Of a stretch of DNA of 64,000 nt, positions 18,742 to 26,758 are shown in pieces. The DNA lies in contig NZ_QGMZ01000011.1 of NCBI RefSeq assembly GCF_003173335.1, positions 1-64,000 on the forward strand, in the 5' to 3' direction. Both the position numbers and the translations under genes were made by a program. Below the pieces are notes generated by a model. It searched no databases and was not told the origin of the DNA. It saw nothing but the letters and a program-made list of their open reading frames with translations. Numbering within the stretch: the stretch's first letter is position 1; every line of letters begins with the position of its first letter. This stretch comes from Methanospirillum stamsii. GTDB taxonomy: Archaea; Halobacteriota; Methanomicrobia; Methanomicrobiales; Methanospirillaceae.

Positions 18742-19770
18742 ATGGCCGGGAAAAATCCGATTGCAGAAAAAATACACGAACTTACTGACAGAAATCTCAC
18801 TTTCATGCATGTTTGCGGGACGCATGAAGCAGCGATTGCCAGGCATGGTATCCGAAGCCTCCTCCCTGAAAACCTCAAAATTGTGATGGGTCCGGGATGT
18901 CCGGTCTGTATTACACCTCAGGGAGAGATAGATGCAGCGCTGGAATTGGCTGAAAAAGGATGTATAATAGCAACTTATGGGGATTTACTCCGAGTTCCGG
19001 GATCAAATGGTTCACTGGAGAGCTCCGGAGCTGATGTAAAGGTGGTGCAGGGGGTTCACAAAGCGGTTGAGATTGCAAAGACTACAGATAAAGAAGTAGT
19101 TTTTGTATCTGTCGGGTTTGAGACAACCGCTCCGACTGTCGCTGCAACACTTCTTACCCGGCCACCAGAAAATTTTTCGATTCTTAGTTGTCATCGCCTG
19201 ATTCCTCCTGCAATGGACTGGCTTTTAGCACAGGGTGAAGCCTCCCTGAATGGTTTTTTGCTTCCCGGTCATGTCCTCGTTGTAACAGGTTTATCAGAGT
19301 ATCGGAGATTTCCGGTTCCACAGGTAGTTGCAGGATTTGAACCTGATGATATTCTTCTTGGAATTCTTATGCTGGTTGAACAAGTCCGGGAAGGTGCTGT
19401 GAGATTGGATAATGCATATCCACGAGCGGTTTTCGAAGAGGGTAATCCGAAAGCTTTAGAGATTTTGCATAAGGTGTTTGAGCCATGCGATGTGGAGTGG
19501 CGAGGTTTTCCAATAATTCCAAAGTCCGGACTTAAGGTTCGGGAAGAATTTTCAGCGTGGGATGCACAGAAAAAGTTTGGTATCGAATTTAAACCGACAA
19601 AGAAACACGCGGCTTGTATCTGTGATAAGGTGCTCCGGGGTATTGCTTCTCCAACAGATTGTAAATTATTTGGAAAAGTTTGTACGCCAAGAACTCCGGT
19701 CGGCCCTTGTATGGTAAGTCATGAAGGAGCCTGTAAAATCTGGCACCACTATCATGTAAAGAATATATAA
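18742..19770 (+). CDS. hypD: [NiFe] hydrogenase maturation protein HypD
   Basis: 342 residues, usual length for the family. HypD carries a [4Fe-4S] cluster and, with HypC, receives cyanide from HypE to build the Fe(CN)2CO centre. Diagnostic motifs are CGTHEA with Cys25, GPGCPVC with Cys53 and Cys56, and a C-terminal Cys cluster (ACICDKVL, TDCKLFGKVC, GPCMVSHEGAC) for the iron-sulfur cluster. ATG 18742 was chosen because the only upstream GTG runs into a stop. No other hyp gene is in the window. It fits a methanogen that needs F420-reducing and other [NiFe] hydrogenases. Confidence 0.97.
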   Translation: MAGKNPIAEKIHELTDRNLTFMHVCGTHEAAIARHGIRSLLPENLKIVMGPGCPVCITPQGEIDAALELAEKGCIIATYGDLLRVPGSNGSLESSGADVKVVQGVHKAVEIAKTTDKEVVFVSVGFETTAPTVAATLLTRPPENFSILSCHRLIPPAMDWLLAQGEASLNGFLLPGHVLVVTGLSEYRRFPVPQVVAGFEPDDILLGILMLVEQVREGAVRLDNAYPRAVFEEGNPKALEILHKVFEPCDVEWRGFPIIPKSGLKVREEFSAWDAQKKFGIEFKPTKKHAACICDKVLRGIASPTDCKLFGKVCTPRTPVGPCMVSHEGACKIWHHYHVKNI

Positions 19771-19813
19771 TATTTTTTATTATGGAATTACATTAGTTTT
19801 TTTTAGGTTTAAT

Positions 19814-20005
19814 TTATCTACAATCATCTCCGGGAATTAGAAGACAAATACCTCTGATGGTAGAAGTGACGGTACTACTTCCATCGCTACATGTTTCATA
19901 TTTATCTTCACATAATACCCGGTATGCTCTGCATTTTTCTTTTATACAATGTACCATTTTTTCTGAGCTTGACATAAATGGACAAATTTTTAATTCATCG
20001 CTCAT
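19814..20005 (-). CDS. Small Cys-rich protein of unknown function
   Basis: 63 residues from ATG 20005, which has a strong GAGGGAGAT ribosome site; the upstream in-frame start at 20029 has none. Eight Cys residues lie in the patterns CPF, HC-(5)-C, LC-(6)-C, GIC and DDC. This suggests a metal or iron-sulfur site or disulfides. No signal peptide. I do not recognise the family. It converges with hypD, with 43 bp between the stops. Confidence 0.6.
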   Translation of the reverse strand: MSDELKICPFMSSSEKMVHCIKEKCRAYRVLCEDKYETCSDGSSTVTSTIRGICLLIPGDDCR

Positions 20006-20472
20006 TTTATCTCCCTCTATTATTATCAATATTTATTTTAGATTTTTGAAAACTGAAGTTTAAACACAAAAATTTCAAATTTTGAAAAACCAATGAGCCG
20101 ATTTTTTTAGTTAGAATTTTTTTAGAGGAATCCGCGAACATATTTAATATAAGATGATAAAATGGCATTTTTTTATTTGGGTTTATTATTGCATTGAGAT
20201 TTTCTATAATATCTTTCCCTTATTAGCCATGAATTCATAATATGTGGTTAGTTGTAAAATAGATAATGATTTCTATATATATGTTGTGTAAAATTAAGGA
20301 TTTAACCCATAATAAAATTCATTTATGCTGATATGAAATGGAATTTTTTTTAATAAACGAACTTTAGATATTCCTATAAGAAATGTTGAGAGATTAAGAT
20401 ATCAATTTCCGGAATTTTTGAGAACTAAGGACCACTGTGTTTATCTGTCTTAAGTGAGTATATAGTAGGGTT
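20006..20472. other. AT-rich spacer upstream of tRNA-Arg
   Basis: No credible gene. It holds the promoter of the small Cys-rich gene and the tRNA leader. I see no repeat or RNA signature beyond long A/T runs. Confidence 0.5.
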
Positions 20473-20544
20473 GCCCCGGTAGGGTAGAGGATATCCTTGG
20501 AGCCTCCGGAGCTTTAGACCTGGGTTCAAATCCCAGCCGGGGCG
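20473..20544 (+). tRNA. tRNA-Arg (anticodon CCG)
   Basis: A 72-nt cloverleaf. The acceptor stem GCCCCGG pairs with CCGGGGC, with discriminator G at 20544. The anticodon stem GGAGC/GCTTT holds the loop CTCCGGA, giving anticodon CCG (codon CGG, Arg). The T arm is CTGGG-TTCAAAT-CCCAG. No intron, and CCA is not encoded. Confidence 0.95.
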
Positions 20545-20741
20545 TTTTCTGTGACTGTTAATTTCTCAATCTTTTTTGCGGTTTCTTTTCAATTAGTTTG
20601 GATATAATTGAGATATATTATCACATATTTCTTTTAATTCGGTAAATTTTTTTCAAAAAAATACTTCAGAATTTAAAAACGGTTGAGTTAATAAAATTGC
20701 AGCAGCATTCCAAAATTTTCTAATCGACATAATGAAATATT

Positions 20742-20772
20742 AAAAAAAATGGAAGAGAGATAAATTCTCTCT
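20742..20772 (-). terminator. Hairpin plus T-run terminator after the Lys/Pro-rich gene
   Basis: On the minus strand a 7-bp stem (AGAGAGA/TCTCTCT, 20754-20772, loop 5) is followed by a run of eight T (A-run at 20742-20749). It lies 35 bp after the stop of the gene ending at 20808. Confidence 0.55.
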
Positions 20773-20807
20773 CATAACTTTGCATTTGTCTGAGCGATTG
20801 AAAAAAT

Positions 20808-21452
20808 TTATTTTGCTTCGTATTTTTTCAGAACAGCGACAAGTCTGGAAAGTGTGTCTTTATGGATATCTTTCATTTTTTTGGTGGCAATTTCATGTAT
20901 TGCTTTTTGTGATAGTTCAATTTCCTTTCCAAGTTGTGTTTGAGTTACTTTTTTCTTTAACGTCAAATTATTAATCCGGTCGGAAATTTCTTTGGGTATC
21001 TCTATCAGATTAGTTGAGAATGAATCAGAATTAACTTTATTGATTACTTTTTTAGTTGTGATGGCCGTCTTTTTTATGGTTTTTGGCTCCTTATCAGAAA
21101 CAATAGTTTGTTTTTTTACCGGAACTTTAACTGATGTTGCTTTGGAAACCGTTTTAGTGGCTGTTTTTACAGGCACTTTTGTTTTAACAGGAGTCGGTTT
21201 AACATTTGTTGCAACTGGAGGAAAAGACTGATTCTCTTTTTGTGATACCAGTGATTTGATATCTTTTATGTCTTTTTGGATGGCAATATACATTTGGTCA
21301 AGTTTTTGTATCTGTTTTGTATGTACATCAATGATTTTCTGTAAATCATTTGTATTAGATGAAACAGAGTTAATAACTGGTTTTTTTACAACTGTTTTTG
21401 GCTTAACTGGCTTTTTTACAGGTAAAGATTTAATTTTAGGTTTAATTACCAT
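20808..21452 (-). CDS. Lys/Pro/Val-rich protein with coiled coil and C-terminal HTH
   Basis: 214 residues. The first 28 residues are a basic low-complexity Lys/Pro/Val run. A coiled coil (about 38-70) follows, then a second basic low-complexity segment (about 80-140) rich in KTPV. A C-terminal Xre-like helix-turn-helix (about 155-212, TQTQLGKEIELSQKAIHEIA) ends it. No signal peptide. The start has a very strong GGGGGGAT ribosome site. The make-up recalls eukaryotic H1-like or AlgP-like tails joined to a DNA-binding domain, so a nucleoid-binding or compaction role is a guess. A hairpin/T-run terminator follows. It stands alone with long spacers on both sides. Confidence 0.75.
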   Translation of the reverse strand: MVIKPKIKSLPVKKPVKPKTVVKKPVINSVSSNTNDLQKIIDVHTKQIQKLDQMYIAIQKDIKDIKSLVSQKENQSFPPVATNVKPTPVKTKVPVKTATKTVSKATSVKVPVKKQTIVSDKEPKTIKKTAITTKKVINKVNSDSFSTNLIEIPKEISDRINNLTLKKKVTQTQLGKEIELSQKAIHEIATKKMKDIHKDTLSRLVAVLKKYEAK

Positions 21453-22153
21453 AATATCCCCCCAAAGTCTTTATGATGTATAATCAGAATATTGTTATCA
21501 GGTCCTATTTTCAATCATATGACCAATAACATTGCTATACACCTAACAGGACTTATACTGATAATAAGAATGGATATGTTATAAAATTTCGTACGAATGA
21601 GAGACGAAAAGGTCGATTTAGAAATTAGACATGTATCCATCTTCATTGTGAATTATTTTTTGATATAAAAAAATCCGGCGATTTATATTTTATTTTTTTA
21701 ATACCTAAAAAAATATATTGTTTTTAAAAATAGTCTAAATTACGCTTAAAATTTCAATATCCAAATAAATTTTTGAATAACCTTTAAAAAACTAATAGAT
21801 CTCTATTTAATTTTTTAAATAAAAATTCTTTTCAGAGAAAAAATCAGTAATTTCTGATAAAAACAATAGCGCCAGAAATTTCATAAAATCAGATTTGTAA
21901 AAAAAAGTAGGAAAAATTGAAACGGTTTCCAAAAAAACATCAAATGATTTTTGGGTGGATTAATTTCTAAGATTGAGTGAAAGAACTCCAAAACTTCTCT
22001 TCGATGAATTATTTTTAAATATTTAATGATTTTTTTCACTAATTTCAAAATTATCATCGAATGATAGAATTTATATCAATATATTAATTGAATTAAAAAT
22101 ATAAAATCGGAAGATATATTTTGCAAAAAATAGTATCAACATATAAGGGTTGG
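21453..22153. other. AT-rich spacer with divergent promoters
   Basis: About 700 bp with no credible gene. It holds the promoters of the Lys/Pro-rich gene (minus) and of the winged-helix gene at 22154 (plus). A motif at 21548-21574 (AGGACTTATA onward) recurs at 45465-45490. A perfect inverted repeat lies at 22052-22066. Confidence 0.5.
22052..22066. promoter_or_regulatory. Perfect palindrome upstream of the winged-helix gene
   Basis: TATCAT-cga-ATGATA, a perfect 6+6 inverted repeat, about 90 bp before the regulator start and just before a TTTATATCAATAT TATA-like stretch. It is a plausible operator, perhaps autoregulatory. Evidence is position and symmetry only. Confidence 0.35.
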
Positions 22154-22555
22154 ATGTGGGTGATGTCAAATAGACGCTTTTTACGATTTTCCGATAGGGA
22201 TGAGGAGATCGCGAATTTATTTTTTGAAATCGGGATCGGCAAAAATTCATCTAAAGTTCTTGCACTTTTAATCAGAGAACTTGATTTTTCATCCCGGGAC
22301 ATGGAGAGAATATGTGATCTCAGGCAGCCTGAAGTTAGTATTGCACTTAAAGATCTGATTACACGCGGTTGGGTAAAAATTGTCAGACATGTAATTGAGA
22401 ATAAAGGAAGGCCTGTCAGTATTTATCATCTGGGTAAGACACTTGATGAAATTCTTGATGATATAAAAGGTATGATTATTGGAGATTCCGGAAGAAAAAT
22501 TATTGACATTGAGCGAATTAGAGATTTATTAAAAACAGAACAGCAGATGATCTGA
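22154..22555 (+). CDS. Winged-helix transcriptional regulator, paralogue of the gene at 12143
   Basis: About 134 residues from ATG 22154; ATG 22163 is equally possible, and a TTG at 22121 is unlikely. It shares with the 12143 protein the core SRDMERICDLRQPEVSIAL, the KGRPVSIY wing and the LDEILDDIKG helix. The recognition helix is almost identical, so both may bind similar sites. The C-terminal helix (about 100-134) may dimerise. A REC-PAS kinase gene follows on the same strand after 311 bp. The target is unknown. Confidence 0.8.
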   Translation: MWVMSNRRFLRFSDRDEEIANLFFEIGIGKNSSKVLALLIRELDFSSRDMERICDLRQPEVSIALKDLITRGWVKIVRHVIENKGRPVSIYHLGKTLDEILDDIKGMIIGDSGRKIIDIERIRDLLKTEQQMI

Positions 22556-22866
22556 TTTTTGATAATAATAAAATTATAGTCGAGTATTTATTATACTTCA
22601 TCTTCATTTTTAGAGAATACCAGGAATTAAATGAATAAATGTTAAGATAAATAAAAAACGAAAAAATAGGCAATGATTTTATTTTAAGATAAAAGATGCA
22701 TTTTAATGGTAACTTTTTTCAATGGGTAGAAAAAATAAATCGCGTAAAATTTATATTATTTTTTTAATATACACATAACAATTATTATATTATAGATCAA
22801 AAGAAAAATAACCCCATAAGGAAAAAAGGTATCTCGTGGAAATATATTTAGTTTCTTAATTAATTT
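22556..22866. other. AT-rich spacer before the REC-PAS kinase gene
   Basis: 311 bp without a gene. A TTTATATTATT stretch near 22750 is a possible TATA box for the following kinase gene. Nothing else is seen. Confidence 0.45.
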
Positions 22867-25566
22867 ATGATTGAAGAAGAATCTAACCCGATAGATCGCC
22901 AGTTGTCCATTTTGTATATTGATGATGAAATGGATTTTCTGGTTCTTGCAAAATTATTTCTTGAACGTACCGGATACTTTAAGGTCCGTATACTTACTTC
23001 TGCACGAGAGGCTCTGGAGTCCTGTAATATTGGAGAATATGATGCAATAATTTCTGATTATCTGATGCCCGATATTGATGGTATCTCATTTTTAAAAGAA
23101 GTCAGATCCCGTTATGGAGATATACCATTCATTCTTTTCACCGGTAGAAGCCACGAATCAGTAGCAATTGATACAATTAACTCTGGGGGAGACTATTACA
23201 TCCGGAAAAGTTCAGAACCAATTGAGATGTTTGAAGATTTAACCGATAAAATCCTAAAATCCGTCCGGAAAAAAACTCCTACGCAATCAATCCGGGATTC
23301 AGATAGACATCTCTTTGATATCATTGATTTCATTCCGGATGCTACATTTGCTATTAATCTTCAGGGAGAAGTTGTTGCCTGGAACCGGGCTATTGAAGAA
23401 CTTACCGGAGTATCATTCAGAGACATAATTGGGAGAGGCGACTATGATTATGCAATCCCTTTCTATGGATACCGGAGGCCTCTTCTCATCAATTTGATCA
23501 ATGAGCCTATACAAAAAATTGAAGATTATTATTTCAATGTTCATTGGGTTGGAAACTCACTTATTGCGGAGACCGATCTAAAAAACCCCAAAGGCCATCA
23601 ATTATCCGGACTCATTAAGGTATGTAAACACTATAATTCAAATGGAGAGGTAATTGGAGCCATTGAAATAATCCAAAACCTTACCGATCTTAAAAAGACT
23701 GAAGAAGAACTGAGAGTCAATAAGAAATTGATCCGAGATCTGACTAAAACTTCTTTTGATAGAATTTATAACCTTAACAAAATCCGGCGATCTCTCACTG
23801 ATGCTATGGATCTTGCCCAACTGGTTAATTGGGAATATGACATAATAAACGACCAATTTATCTTTGATGAGAGATTTTTTTCAATGTATGGAACCACGGC
23901 TGAACGTGAAGGGGGTATCCGGATGCCCTCTCAAACTTATGCACGTGAATTTCTCCATCCAAAAGATTTACATCTCGTTGCAGAAGAAATCAAGAAAGTA
24001 AAACAAAATACGCATCCTAATTTAATTCAACAGATTGAACACAGGATTATTCGACGAGATGGGCAAGTCAGACATATCATCGTCCGATATGCCATCCTTC
24101 AGGACGAAACAGGAAAAACTATTGGAACCTATGGAGTCAACCAGGACATAACGGAAAGAAAACTGGCAGAAATAGCATTAAAAAGAAGTGAAAAACGCTT
24201 CCTTACTGTTACCAGGAATGCGGGTTCATGGATATGGGAAATAAATCCGAAGGGAGTTTTTACATATTCAAGCCCTGTTATTGAAGATATTTTGGGATAT
24301 AAGCCTGAAGAATTGGTGGGTATATACCACTTTTATGATTTATTTGCTCCTGATGTCTGTGAAGAATTAAAAACGGCCATAACCGAAACAATCCGATCAA
24401 GAAAGCCATTTAAAAATTTCATTAATCTAAATATTCATAAAAATGGTTCAACTATCATTTTATCAACATGTGCAACTCCGATTTTAGATGAAGATGGAGA
24501 ATTTATTGGATATTCAGGAGTTGATGAAGATATCACTGAACGAAAGAAAACGGAAAAGGCATTAAAAGAGAGTGAAACGAAATTCCGTGATATATTTAAC
24601 AATGCTAATGATTTCATAATAATCCATGATATGAATGGAAAATTTCTGGAAGTAAATAAAGTCATATGTAGGAAATTAAAGTATTCATATAAAGAATTAA
24701 TGAATCTCTCTGTTTGGGATGTAGAAAAGTCAGACCATCATCAACTGGTAAAATCAAGATTTGAAAAAATGCGGGAATCCGGACAGTTGGTATTTGAAAC
24801 ACTCTTGATTGCAAAAGATGAAACAATTATTCCGACTGAGGTCAATAGCAGAATTATTATAATTAATGGAGAACCAGCAATAATTTCCATAGGTAGAGAC
24901 GTAACCGAACGAAAACAGGCAGAGAATGCCCTTAGGCAGGCAAACCGTCAGATTAACCTCTTAACAAGTATTACCCGGCATGATATCCTGAATAAAATTT
25001 CCATTATTTTTACTTATCTTGATGCAGCGAAACTGAATCCGGAAATTTCTGCAATACAGGAAAATCTTGAAAAAATTGAGTACGCAACAACTGCAATTCG
25101 ATCACAAATTGAATTTACTAGAATTTATGAAGATTTAGGTATTAATAAACCTATTTGGCAGGAACTGATCTCTGTTATGCCAATTTCTGATTTGGGCAGT
25201 ATGTATAGTTTTATTCCGGATGTTAACGGGTATTCAATTTTTGCCGACCCTATGCTAAAAAAGGTTTTTTCTAATCTTTTAGATAATTCTCTTCGGCATG
25301 GAGGGCATGTATCAAAAATTCATGTATCTGCAAAGATTTGCGGAAATAATCTGAAAATAATTTGGGAAGATAATGGGATTGGTATTACTGATGAAGATAA
25401 GGAAATTATTTTCGAACGTGGCTTTGGGAGTAATACCGGCCTTGGTATGTTTCTTATTCGCGAGATTTTATCCCTTACGGGAATTAGCATTCATGAAACC
25501 GGAGAATATGGAAAAGGAGTACGATTTGAAATTTTGGTTCCAAAAAGCAGATGGATGTCTATATAA
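22867..25566 (+). CDS. REC-PAS multi-domain histidine kinase
   Basis: 899 residues, cytosolic. An N-terminal receiver (about 12-130, acceptor Asp in IISDYLMPDIDG) is followed by four PAS/PAC units (about 145-285, 310-430, 435-560, 565-690). PAC endings such as QDITERK, DEDITERKK and RDVTERKQ mark them. The kinase core has His705 in ITRHDILNKI, an N box (LLDNSLRHG), a G1 box (EDNGIGI) and a G2 box (TGLGMFLIREIL). Autophosphorylation and transfer to an unknown partner is expected; the N-terminal receiver may regulate the kinase. Same kinase-core family as the genes at 1192, 3378, 45585 and 57212. No dedicated response regulator lies next to it. Confidence 0.92.
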   Translation: MIEEESNPIDRQLSILYIDDEMDFLVLAKLFLERTGYFKVRILTSAREALESCNIGEYDAIISDYLMPDIDGISFLKEVRSRYGDIPFILFTGRSHESVAIDTINSGGDYYIRKSSEPIEMFEDLTDKILKSVRKKTPTQSIRDSDRHLFDIIDFIPDATFAINLQGEVVAWNRAIEELTGVSFRDIIGRGDYDYAIPFYGYRRPLLINLINEPIQKIEDYYFNVHWVGNSLIAETDLKNPKGHQLSGLIKVCKHYNSNGEVIGAIEIIQNLTDLKKTEEELRVNKKLIRDLTKTSFDRIYNLNKIRRSLTDAMDLAQLVNWEYDIINDQFIFDERFFSMYGTTAEREGGIRMPSQTYAREFLHPKDLHLVAEEIKKVKQNTHPNLIQQIEHRIIRRDGQVRHIIVRYAILQDETGKTIGTYGVNQDITERKLAEIALKRSEKRFLTVTRNAGSWIWEINPKGVFTYSSPVIEDILGYKPEELVGIYHFYDLFAPDVCEELKTAITETIRSRKPFKNFINLNIHKNGSTIILSTCATPILDEDGEFIGYSGVDEDITERKKTEKALKESETKFRDIFNNANDFIIIHDMNGKFLEVNKVICRKLKYSYKELMNLSVWDVEKSDHHQLVKSRFEKMRESGQLVFETLLIAKDETIIPTEVNSRIIIINGEPAIISIGRDVTERKQAENALRQANRQINLLTSITRHDILNKISIIFTYLDAAKLNPEISAIQENLEKIEYATTAIRSQIEFTRIYEDLGINKPIWQELISVMPISDLGSMYSFIPDVNGYSIFADPMLKKVFSNLLDNSLRHGGHVSKIHVSAKICGNNLKIIWEDNGIGITDEDKEIIFERGFGSNTGLGMFLIREILSLTGISIHETGEYGKGVRFEILVPKSRWMSI

Positions 25567-25602
25567 TAAATATCTATAAAAATCAAAAAAATAGGTTGAG
25601 TT

Positions 25603-26757
25603 TTAATTTTTATAAACAGGATCTCCTAATTTGGGTTCGAAGACAATATCTGATTCGGACCGGATTGCATGGGAAAAGAGAGCAAGAGGAATATCCATAG
25701 CACACAATTCTTCACATTGCCCACAATTGATACATGAATCTGAAATATGTGCAAATCTTCTCATATGGAACATTGGATTCGGAGGTATTGTTCCATCATC
25801 AACCATAAGAGATTTCTTACCATTTTCTGATATATCTAAAGTTGTACAAACCGGACAATTTTCAATACAGGAATAACACTTGATACATCGGGACGTTTCT
25901 TTACTAATGGTTTCCCAAAGATTATTCTTAAGATTGGTAAAGTCTTTCTTTCGCCATTTCTGACCAAGTTTTAACATAGCTCCTTCTACTTTACCCCGAA
26001 TATCTATACCTTTAGGTTCTGCCGGGCTGGTTCCTATTGCACCACTTTTAATGGCCTTATTGATAAGGTCAGATCCTTTATCACTACAGATCTCAACAAA
26101 TGTAGCTTTACCTGCTTTTTCGCCTATAACTCCCCAGTTACCACAAGCAAGGTCTGCTTGTCTTGGGACTTTGTATAAACACCGGCGACAATTGGAACGA
26201 CGTCCAAATCCTTCATTTTCGAGTTCATCTATAGAAATCCCTTTATGTCCCCCCTCAAATTCTATGATAAATTGTCCCTTATCAATTTCTTCTTTGTGAA
26301 CAGTGTCCGGATCAACCTTGAAAGCTTCTTTTATCATCTTCCGGGCCTTAACAGGAGAGACAGTTCCTCCACAATTTACACCGATGAGGAGCAAATTGTT
26401 CAAATTTATCTCATTCCGATTTGCAAGTTCACAGAGACCCATTAGGTCACAACCCTTTACCGTTACTGCAATTTTTTTATCTTTTGCCCCTTTGAGATAC
26501 TTTAAGATAACTTTTGATAATAATACACTTCCACAATGTAATGATCCTGCCGTATCCTTTAGATCTTTGGGATCGGTGATATAGGTCGGGACAGCATCAT
26601 AAACATCCTGGCCCTTTTTTATAGCAAGAACAGCATCGACCATCTTATTTTCAAGTGCATATTTAAGAAGTGCGGTAACAGCACCACCACATTCTGCTTT
26701 TTTTGCAATTTCGGAATCTGTTGTCCAGGCATAAATCATATCCCCTTTTGCTGCCAT
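25603..26757 (-). CDS. fdhB: F420-dependent formate dehydrogenase beta subunit FdhB
   Basis: 384 residues. FdhB is the FAD- and iron-sulfur-containing subunit that passes electrons from FdhA to coenzyme F420; it belongs to the FrhB/FdhB family. Visible are an N-terminal substrate-domain start (MIYAWTTDSEIAKKAECGGAVTALL), a central FrhB core (RSNCRRCLYKVPRQADLACGNWG), and two ferredoxin-like clusters near the C-terminus (CIKCYSCIENCPVC and CINCGQCEELCAMDIP). The gene starts 1 nt after the fdhA stop, so the two are one operon. Formate oxidation to CO2 with F420H2 formation feeds methanogenesis. Length is normal. Confidence 0.96.
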   Translation of the reverse strand: MAAKGDMIYAWTTDSEIAKKAECGGAVTALLKYALENKMVDAVLAIKKGQDVYDAVPTYITDPKDLKDTAGSLHCGSVLLSKVILKYLKGAKDKKIAVTVKGCDLMGLCELANRNEINLNNLLLIGVNCGGTVSPVKARKMIKEAFKVDPDTVHKEEIDKGQFIIEFEGGHKGISIDELENEGFGRRSNCRRCLYKVPRQADLACGNWGVIGEKAGKATFVEICSDKGSDLINKAIKSGAIGTSPAEPKGIDIRGKVEGAMLKLGQKWRKKDFTNLKNNLWETISKETSRCIKCYSCIENCPVCTTLDISENGKKSLMVDDGTIPPNPMFHMRRFAHISDSCINCGQCEELCAMDIPLALFSHAIRSESDIVFEPKLGDPVYKN

Positions 26758-26758
26758 C

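Noticed and set aside
20992-21231. 79-codon plus-strand frame opposite the Lys/Pro-rich gene
   Set aside because: Antisense shadow of the Lys-rich repeats, giving Phe/Val runs; no start signals.
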